A stretch of DNA of 64,000 nt, taken from the NCBI GenBank assembly GCA_028281325.1, contig JANQKC010000026.1, positions 1 through 64,000 of the forward strand, written 5' to 3'. The notes under the pieces were generated by a model that was not told the origin of the DNA, did no database searches, and was given only the letters and a program-made list of their open reading frames with translations. Shown piece after piece: positions 46,408 through 52,981 of the stretch; position 1 is the stretch's first letter; the number at the start of each line of letters is the position of its first letter. Origin of the DNA: Alphaproteobacteria bacterium (lineage in GTDB: Bacteria > Pseudomonadota > Alphaproteobacteria > UBA8366). A program made the position numbers and the translations under genes.

Positions 46408-47793
46408 TTAGATCGGGGGCTTGCGGCCCAGATCGCCGCGCGCAGTTTCGAAGGCATGCCCGGCCCGCAGGACAACATCATCCTCGAACGCCTTGCCGGC
46501 GAGCTGGAACCCGATGGGCAACCCCGAGTCCGCGAACCCGGCGCAGAGCGTCACCGCCGGCTGCCCCGTCACATTGAACGGCATGGTCGGATAGGGTTTG
46601 CCGAAGAAGGGGAAGGACCGCTGTGAATCGGCGAAGGATTCCGCTGGCCCGTATTGGTTCGCGGTCAGCAGGATATCCACATCGGCCATCGCCGCCGACA
46701 TGGCCGTGGTCAACCGCTGACGCATGCGCTGCGCTTCGACATAGTCGCGCGCGCTGATGAACGCGCCGAGCCGCGCCCGGTCGCGGAAGTATTCGCCGTA
46801 TCTCTCCGGCGTCTCCGCCAGCGACCGGCGATGGATGGTATAGGCTTCGCTCAGAATGATAAGACGGCCGCAGGCGTGACAATCGCGGATGTCCGGCAGA
46901 TCGATATCCTGCACGGCCATTCCGGCGCCTTTCAGATGATCGACCGCACTCTCCAGCGCCGCCAGCGTTTCGGCGTCCACACCGTCGAACCAGGCGCGCG
47001 CGACGCCGACCCGCAACCCGGCGGCGGGTTTCGCCAAGGATGCGGCGAAGTCCGGCACCGGGGTGTCGACGGAGCCCGCGTCCTCGGGATCGTAACCCGA
47101 CAACGCCTGCATCATGTGGGCGCAGTCTTCGACCGTGCGCGTCATCGGTCCGGCGTGATCCAGCGTCCAACTCAGCGGATAGATGCCCCGGCGGCTGATC
47201 CGCCCGTAGCTCGGCTTCAGCCCGACGATCCCGCACACGCCCGCCGGGCCGCGGATCGATCCGCCGGTGTCGGACCCCATCGCGCCGGCGCACTGACCCG
47301 ACGCGACCGCGGCGCCGGAACCGCTCGACGAACCGCCGGGTATGTGATCCAGGTTCCAAGGGTTCCGCGCGGGCGGCCACGGCAGGTCGAAGGAGGGGCC
47401 GCCGAAGGCGAATTCATGCGTCGCCAGCTTCCCCACGATAACGGCGCCCGCCGCCTTGAGTTTTGCCACCGAGACCGCGTCTTCGGCGGGCACGTTGTTC
47501 TCCAGCAGCCGCGAATGACAGGTCGTCCGAACGCCCGCCGTGGAGTAGATGTCCTTCAGCGCCAAGGGCACGCCATGCAACGGCCCCTTCCAGCCGCCGG
47601 CCGCGATCTCGCGATCCGCATCGTCGGCCGCCGCCAAGGCGTCGTCGTTCAGAACGGTGATGAAGCTTTTCAGCGCCTCGTCGGTCGTATCGATCCGCGC
47701 CAGGCTCGCCTCCACCAGGTCCCGGCTTTTCAGGTCGCCCGCGCGGATGCGGTCGCCCGCGTCCGCGATCGTGAGGTAATGCAGGTCCGTCAT
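46408..47793 (-). CDS. Amidase signature family amidohydrolase
   Basis: This amidase of 461 residues hydrolyses an amide or ureide bond with a Ser-cisSer-Lys triad. The Lys is in LALKDIYSTAGVRTT (about residue 77), cis-Ser lies in GGSSSGSGAAVASG (about 150) and the nucleophile Ser in GSDTGGSIRGPAG (about 175). It resembles GatA-like and AtzE-type enzymes. Its ATG overlaps the stop of the 69-residue GatC/AtzG-like gene (ATGA), so the two should form a complex as AtzE-AtzG does. It ends the binding-protein/permease unit and converges on the ATPase unit. The likely substrate is the compound taken up by the linked transporter. Confidence 0.88.
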   Translation of the reverse strand: MTDLHYLTIADAGDRIRAGDLKSRDLVEASLARIDTTDEALKSFITVLNDDALAAADDADREIAAGGWKGPLHGVPLALKDIYSTAGVRTTCHSRLLENNVPAEDAVSVAKLKAAGAVIVGKLATHEFAFGGPSFDLPWPPARNPWNLDHIPGGSSSGSGAAVASGQCAGAMGSDTGGSIRGPAGVCGIVGLKPSYGRISRRGIYPLSWTLDHAGPMTRTVEDCAHMMQALSGYDPEDAGSVDTPVPDFAASLAKPAAGLRVGVARAWFDGVDAETLAALESAVDHLKGAGMAVQDIDLPDIRDCHACGRLIILSEAYTIHRRSLAETPERYGEYFRDRARLGAFISARDYVEAQRMRQRLTTAMSAAMADVDILLTANQYGPAESFADSQRSFPFFGKPYPTMPFNVTGQPAVTLCAGFADSGLPIGFQLAGKAFEDDVVLRAGHAFETARGDLGRKPPI

Positions 47794-47999
47794 CGGACCA
47801 CCCGCGACGACGGCTCCTGGAAGACCAATGCCGGTTCGTCCGCCATGGCCGGGTCTTCGGGCAACCGGGCGAGCAGCGTTTGCAGGCCGATATACCCTTC
47901 GCGCATACGCTCCTTCTCGGCGGGGTCGAGCGTCAACCCCGCCGCCTCGGCCAGTTTCTCGAACGCCTCGGCGGTAATCTCGGGCTTATCACTGCTCAT
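47790..47999 (-). CDS. GatC/AtzG-like small amidase partner
   Basis: This 69-residue acidic helical protein (MSSDKPEITAEAFEKLAEAA at the start) has the size and pattern of AtzG/DUF4089 proteins, GatC-like subunits that bind and stabilise AtzE amidases. The C-terminal part (PALVFQEP) would wrap around the amidase. Its stop overlaps the amidase start by 4 nt, and it begins 11 bp after the permease gene. Its small size means it is easily missed; a long frame on the same strand reads through it without a start. Confidence 0.78.
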   Translation of the reverse strand: MSSDKPEITAEAFEKLAEAAGLTLDPAEKERMREGYIGLQTLLARLPEDPAMADEPALVFQEPSSRVVR

Positions 48000-48010
48000 C
48001 GGTTCTCCCC

Positions 48011-48910
48011 TTAAAGCTTGACGTCCATCGCGGTGCGCAGGCCGTCGCTCATGAGATTGAAGCACATGCCGGTCACGAAGATCATGACGCCGGGCAAGGC
48101 GGCGTTGACCGGCGCGACATAGATCGACTGGCGCAGCGTGTTCAGCATCAGGCCCCAATCCGCCTCGGGCGGCGTGACGCCGAGACCGAGAAAGCTCAGC
48201 CCCGACGCGATGATGATGCTGACGCTGACCAGGCTGGACGCGTAGATCAACACCGGCCCCAATACATTGCCCAAGACATGGACGCGCAATATTCGGAAAG
48301 TGCCCGCCGGGGTCGCGCGCGCCGCCGCGACGAAATCCAGGTTCCGCACCTGCGTCGTGACAGTTTCCGCGACACGGCAGATCGGCGGCACGAAGATCAA
48401 GGTCAGCGACAGGACCGCGTTCAGGATACCGCCCCCCAACGCCCCGGATATCGCGATGGCGAGCAGGATCGACGGAAAGGCGTAGAAGACGTCGGTCGTC
48501 CGCATGATGATCATGTTGACCCGCCCGCCGACAAACCCGGCGATGATGCCCAAGGTGCCGCCGACCACCAGCGCCGTGAAGACCGGCGCGATCGCGGTAA
48601 ACAACGAGACCCGGCCGCCATAGATCAACCGGGTCAGCATGTCGCGGCCCAGTTCGTCGGTGCCCAGCAGGAAGCCGTCCGTCCCGATCGGGGCCAGCCG
48701 TTTCAGCATGCTCGTCTTGTAAGGATCGTGCGGCGCGATCCAGGGCGCGAAAACCGCCGCGAGCAGGATGATCATCACGATCACGGCGCAAACGATGGTG
48801 ATGGGATCGTGGCTCAGCCGCGTGAAGACGCTGCCCCAATACCCCCGGCGCGCGGCCACGAAGGCCGGCGCTTCGGTGCGGTCGTCGACGGGCGTGGCGG
48901 TTGTGGTCAT
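48011..48910 (-). CDS. Dipeptide-type ABC permease (DppC-like)
   Basis: This inner-membrane permease of 299 residues has six predicted helices. The N-terminal region includes RLSHDPITIVCAVIVMIILLA, and the central cytoplasmic EAA loop is DFVAAARATPAGTFRILRVH, which contacts the ATPases. The extracytoplasmic GTDELGRDMLTRLIYGGRVS is the DppC/OppC hallmark. The gene starts 32 bp after the DppB-like stop and is followed closely by the GatC/AtzG-like gene, so the four genes form one transcript from the binding-protein gene onward. Confidence 0.9.
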   Translation of the reverse strand: MTTTATPVDDRTEAPAFVAARRGYWGSVFTRLSHDPITIVCAVIVMIILLAAVFAPWIAPHDPYKTSMLKRLAPIGTDGFLLGTDELGRDMLTRLIYGGRVSLFTAIAPVFTALVVGGTLGIIAGFVGGRVNMIIMRTTDVFYAFPSILLAIAISGALGGGILNAVLSLTLIFVPPICRVAETVTTQVRNLDFVAAARATPAGTFRILRVHVLGNVLGPVLIYASSLVSVSIIIASGLSFLGLGVTPPEADWGLMLNTLRQSIYVAPVNAALPGVMIFVTGMCFNLMSDGLRTAMDVKL

Positions 48911-48942
48911 GGCAATTCGTTTCCCAAATTCACTGTTATCGG

Positions 48943-49893
48943 CTACCGCTTGATCCGCGGATCGAGCGTCGCCTGCACGATATCAACGGTCAGGTTCAAG
49001 GCGACGAAGATCAAGGCGAGCGCCAGGATCGTGCCTTGCAGCACCGGGATATCGCGCGAGAAGATCGCGTTGTTGAGAAGCAGGCCCGTGCCGGGCCAGG
49101 CGAAAACCGTTTCGATCAGGATCGAGCCGCCGAGCAGATAGCCGAGCTGCAGCCCCATCACGGCGAGCACCTGCGGCGCCGCGTTCTTGGTGACATGCTT
49201 GATCACCTTAGCCTCGCTCAACCCTTTCGAGCGCAGCGCCTCGACGAACTCCATGTTCAGCAGTTCGGCCACCGCGCCACGCACCGTTCGCGTCACGATG
49301 CCGGCCGGAATCACCGACAGCGCGATGACCGGCAGGACGAGATGCTGGAAATTCTCGGCGGAGAAGGTGAACTCGGTCGACCCGCTGGCGGTCATGCCGA
49401 GCGACGGCAGGACGGCCAACTCGACCGAAAAGATAATGACCAGAACGATGGCGAGCCAGTAATGCGGCACGCTGACGCCGGTGATCGCAAGGGCGGTGAA
49501 CATCCGGTCGGCCGGACGGCCGTGGTAGTAGCCCGCCAATCCGCCCAGCACGACACCGACGATAAACCCGAGCATCGCCCCGCCGATCGCGAGGATCAAA
49601 CTGTTGACCAGCGACGGCCCCAACTCGACCAAGACCGGACGCCCGGTGACGATGGACGTGCCGAAATCGCCGATCAGGGCCTTGCCGAGCCAGACCGCGT
49701 ATTGCACCGGCAACGGCTTGTCGAGGCCGTATTCCGCCTTGATCCGGTCGATGACTTCCTGCGGCGCATCCTCCGGCAGGATCGAACTGAGCGGATCGCC
49801 GGGGCCGATGTAAACGAGCGAGAAACAAACGACGGTCACGCCAAGCGCGATCGGAATGACGTAAAGCAGACGTCGCAGAATATAGATAAGCAA
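48943..49893 (-). CDS. Dipeptide-type ABC permease (DppB-like)
   Basis: This 316-residue permease has the six-helix OppB/DppB pattern. It starts MLIYILRRLLYVIPIALG, contains GDPLSSILPEDAPQEVIDRI in the first periplasmic loop and the EAA motif EFVEALRSKGLSEAKVIKHV. The last helix ends near LDPRIKR. It forms the heterodimeric channel with the DppC-like protein. The gene follows the substrate-binding protein gene by 80 bp and precedes the DppC-like gene by 32 bp. Specificity is set by the binding protein and cannot be read from the permease. Confidence 0.9.
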   Translation of the reverse strand: MLIYILRRLLYVIPIALGVTVVCFSLVYIGPGDPLSSILPEDAPQEVIDRIKAEYGLDKPLPVQYAVWLGKALIGDFGTSIVTGRPVLVELGPSLVNSLILAIGGAMLGFIVGVVLGGLAGYYHGRPADRMFTALAITGVSVPHYWLAIVLVIIFSVELAVLPSLGMTASGSTEFTFSAENFQHLVLPVIALSVIPAGIVTRTVRGAVAELLNMEFVEALRSKGLSEAKVIKHVTKNAAPQVLAVMGLQLGYLLGGSILIETVFAWPGTGLLLNNAIFSRDIPVLQGTILALALIFVALNLTVDIVQATLDPRIKR

Positions 49894-49973
49894 TGCCGGT
49901 CTCCCCTACTGAAACCAGTATCGAGAAATCCCGGCCGGCGGCGCGCTACCGCACCACCGGCCGGATCGAAACG

Positions 49974-51635
49974 CTATTTCTCGATCGAGATCGGCGTCAG
50001 GTCCTGGAACCAGCTCTTGGCTTGCACGAAGCCCTTCACATGCGGGGCCAAGGCGCGCGGGTTCACGTCATGCGTGACCCAAATCCATTGCGCGTTGTCG
50101 ACCGCATGCTCGTGAACTTGGCGCAGGATCGCATTCTGCTGCTCCTCGTCGAAGGTGTTCGCCGCCTTGGCGAGCATCTCGTCGTAGAAGGGTTCCTTCA
50201 GCATGCCCCAGTTCGACCCCGCGGGCGAAATCCGCGAGCTGAGGAAGAACCGCTCGAACCCGCTATACGGATCCTGCAACGCATGGCTGACGATCACCGC
50301 GTTCACGTTTTTCGACGTGGCGATCTTGTCGTCGGCCGGCTTCCGGTGGAAGGCGGTCAACGCATTCCATTCCATGACCTCGGCCTCGACGTTGAAGAAG
50401 CACTCGTTGAGGTTCGCCTGCAGGAATTCGAACATCGGCAAGGGCTGCATCTGGCCCGATCCGCTCGTCGAGATCGCGATCTTGACCGTCAGCGGCTTCT
50501 CCGCGCTGTGGCCGGCGTCGGCCATCAGCTTACGAGCCTCGTCGGGCTTGTAGCCAAGCTTGAACGTCGGGTTGCCGAACCACGTGTCACCCGGCGGCAC
50601 ATGTCCTTCGGCCGGCACGCTGAGGCCGCCCAGCATCTTGTTCATGCCCTGACGGTCGATACAGAGATTGGCCGCCTTACGGACGCGCACGTCGTTCCAC
50701 GGCGAACCTTTGATCCGGCTCGGCTTGATCGCCCAGTTATGCGGATACGCATTCGTGACGATCTGCATCCCGGCGGATTTCAGGCGCGGCACCGCATCCG
50801 GCGGCGGCGCTTCGACGAAGTCCACCTGCCCCGACAGCAACGCGGCGACGCGGGCCGACGGTTCCGGGATCGGGCGCAGGATCACGCGATCCACCTTCGG
50901 CACCCGCTTCGGGTTCCAATAGTCCTTGTTGGCCTCCATTTCGACCTTGGCGCGCTGCGTCTGGCTGACGAATTTCCACGGCCCGGTCCCGGACGGGTTT
51001 TTCGCGAATTCCGCCCAACTGCCCACCTTCTCCCAATGTTCCTGACTCGACATGAACCAGAAACTGACCTGGTAGGGCACATAGGCGCTCGGCTCTTTGG
51101 TCAGGATTTCGACGGTATGGTCGTCGATCTTGTTCACCTGATCCAGCGCGGGAATGCGAACCGCAACCAAGGCCGCCTGTTTCGCTTCATACTGCGGCGC
51201 CTTCGTGTCTCGAACTTTCTGGAAATTCCAGACCACGTCATCGGCGGTGAAATCGCTGCCGTCGTGGAACTTTACGCCTTTGCGCAGATTGAAAATCCAA
51301 CGCTTGCTGTTCTCCGGGTCGACGGACCAACTCTCCGCCAGTCCGGGCATCAGGCCGGCCGATTCCTTGTCCTTGGACAGATCCCAAAGCACCAAGGTGT
51401 CGTAAAGCATGTAGCCCATGAACCGGAATCCTTCGAATCCCTGGTCGGGCTGGCCGATATTGATTGGAATGTCCGAAGCGGTCATCGCGACCCGCAGCAC
51501 CTTGTCGGCCGCCTGAAGCGAGTGCGTGCCAAGCCCGGCCGCCGCGGCAACGGCAAGGATACCCAACGACGCCGTCCGCAGCCGGCGGACAAAGGTCGGC
51601 TTCTTTTTTAACGGGGGTCTCACTGGAGACATCAT
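49974..51635 (-). CDS. Oligopeptide/dipeptide-type substrate-binding protein
   Basis: This periplasmic binding protein of 553 residues has a Sec signal peptide (residues about 15-43, hydrophobic AVAAAAGLG with cleavage after SLQA). The SBP_bac_5 hallmark is present: LAESWSVDPENSKRWIFNLR, KFHDGSDFTADDVVWNFQ and the later VRKAANLCIDRQGM. Such proteins bind peptides, opines or other amides. Its aromatic-rich pocket segments (WGMLKEPFYDEML; WIWVTHDVNP) cannot be translated into a substrate. It heads the minus-strand unit binding protein-permeases-AtzG-like-amidase. The upstream 570 bp contain an 8-bp inverted repeat that may be an operator. Confidence 0.9.
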   Translation of the reverse strand: MMSPVRPPLKKKPTFVRRLRTASLGILAVAAAAGLGTHSLQAADKVLRVAMTASDIPINIGQPDQGFEGFRFMGYMLYDTLVLWDLSKDKESAGLMPGLAESWSVDPENSKRWIFNLRKGVKFHDGSDFTADDVVWNFQKVRDTKAPQYEAKQAALVAVRIPALDQVNKIDDHTVEILTKEPSAYVPYQVSFWFMSSQEHWEKVGSWAEFAKNPSGTGPWKFVSQTQRAKVEMEANKDYWNPKRVPKVDRVILRPIPEPSARVAALLSGQVDFVEAPPPDAVPRLKSAGMQIVTNAYPHNWAIKPSRIKGSPWNDVRVRKAANLCIDRQGMNKMLGGLSVPAEGHVPPGDTWFGNPTFKLGYKPDEARKLMADAGHSAEKPLTVKIAISTSGSGQMQPLPMFEFLQANLNECFFNVEAEVMEWNALTAFHRKPADDKIATSKNVNAVIVSHALQDPYSGFERFFLSSRISPAGSNWGMLKEPFYDEMLAKAANTFDEEQQNAILRQVHEHAVDNAQWIWVTHDVNPRALAPHVKGFVQAKSWFQDLTPISIEK

Positions 51636-52207
51636 CTAACTACTCCCTGAGATTGATTTTAGACTGTCGGATTCCCTCCCGAGGTATCTTGTTTTTCTTG
51701 TGTGCGCGGGAAAACGGCGCACTTGTGCGCAACCTTCTAGAGAGTCGCTTCATTCTAATCATGTTTGCAGCAAGCGTGCCATGCCTTTGTCTATTCCGAC
51801 GCGCATGGCAAAATTTCTAAATTTCCCTTTATATTCAATATATTGCATACTATCGCGCGCCCAATCCGGAATCCTGAATGCGGCCGGCGCCGCTTTCCCG
51901 CACGACACAACGCCTAAAATTTGAACTGCGCGCCCGGATTTCCCGAGGATTGCTCAAATTCAAAGCAGAAGGGTCCCGGCCGTGACTCCGATGCATGGAT
52001 CCTTGGAAACCCGACCATGAAACTCTGCACCGCAGCAGTCGGTTTTAGGCATTCGGGCGGACTGTGGTAACGTAATAGCGTGACAGCGTTTCCTGAATTC
52101 GCCATCGCCGCACTGTCTTGCGATTGTTCTTATGGTGCCGCGCGACGGTCTCGCCTACCGGCTTCGTCCGACCAGCCGAAATCAACAACAAAGAATCGCA
52201 ATACCCC
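51636..52207. other. Divergent intergenic region, 572 bp
   Basis: This A+T-rich region between the binding-protein gene and the cytochrome-b-like gene has no recognisable gene. It includes the inverted repeat at 51777-51810 and should contain promoters for both directions. Confidence 0.45.
51777..51810. promoter_or_regulatory. Inverted repeat, candidate operator
   Basis: TGCCATGC (51777-51784) and GCATGGCA (51803-51810) are perfect 8-bp arms with an 18-nt spacer. The site is about 140 bp upstream of the binding-protein start on the minus strand. Confidence 0.45.
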
Positions 52208-52981
52208 ATGAGCCGACCGGATATCAGCAACCGTACGCTCGGCAGCCTCGTCGCGGGATTGGCCGTGGTGATTTTGATCTACGCCGTCGCGCGGACTTTT
52301 CTGCCGGACACTCTCAAGACACCGGGAAGCCCGGTCCTCTATCTGTTCGGCGTCGTCGGTGCGCTCCTCCTGCTCGTTTCGATGGTGTTCGTGCTGGTCA
52401 AACGCGCCGGACGCGGCGGCTCACCCCCCTTCTGGATGAACGCCCATATCGTTGCGTCCTGCCTTGGCACGGTGATGGTGGTCATTCACTCCGCCGGCTA
52501 TTTGCGGCGGCCGCCGGCGTTGCTGTTCCTCGCGCTGATCGGATTGATCGCGCTGGGCGTCTATGCGCGCATCTGGCTCAGCCGCCGGGTTTCCGACACG
52601 TTCGGCGAGAAATACGGGCATTTCGCGCCGTTGCCCCCGGATCGACGCGAGGAACTTCGGACCGTGATCGACCAAAAGGCCGAGCTGCTCCGCTACCTCG
52701 ACCCGGCGGCGCGCGAGGGCACGTTCTCGCCGACGCTCTCACACTGGCTGCGTCATCCGGTGATGTCGGCGGCATACGCGAAACTGGTCCGGGCGGAACG
52801 CGAGATCATCGGCACGCGGCGCATGGTGCCGCCACAGCAGGCCTATTGGCGGGCGGCGCATCTTGCGCTCGCCTATCTTTTCGTAATCGGGTTGATCATT
52901 CACGTGATCACCGTGACCTTCTTCGCCGGATACGTCGCCGACGGCGGCGACATAACATGGTGGCATATAACGCAATGGTAG
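52208..52981 (+). CDS. Cytochrome-b-like membrane anchor
   Basis: This 257-residue inner-membrane protein has about five hydrophobic helices (near residues 12-30, 43-63, 75-95, 105-122 and 218-240). Histidines fall in two helices at haem-ligand spacing: NAHIVASCLGTVMVVIH in the third, and AAHLALAYLFVIGLIIH in the last. That suggests two b-type haems and quinone contact. A soluble loop of about 85 residues separates the last two helices. The ATG at 52208 begins MSRPDISNRTLG. It overlaps the downstream molybdoenzyme fusion by 25 nt, so it is almost certainly its membrane anchor. The family is not one I can name. Confidence 0.78.
   Translation: MSRPDISNRTLGSLVAGLAVVILIYAVARTFLPDTLKTPGSPVLYLFGVVGALLLLVSMVFVLVKRAGRGGSPPFWMNAHIVASCLGTVMVVIHSAGYLRRPPALLFLALIGLIALGVYARIWLSRRVSDTFGEKYGHFAPLPPDRREELRTVIDQKAELLRYLDPAAREGTFSPTLSHWLRHPVMSAAYAKLVRAEREIIGTRRMVPPQQAYWRAAHLALAYLFVIGLIIHVITVTFFAGYVADGGDITWWHITQW

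Noticed and set aside
52132-52956. Upstream extension of the molybdoenzyme frame to about 1275 residues
   Set aside because: The extension reads through the cytochrome-b-like gene in another frame and gives Arg-rich sequence without motifs. The real start lies at 52957 or slightly later.
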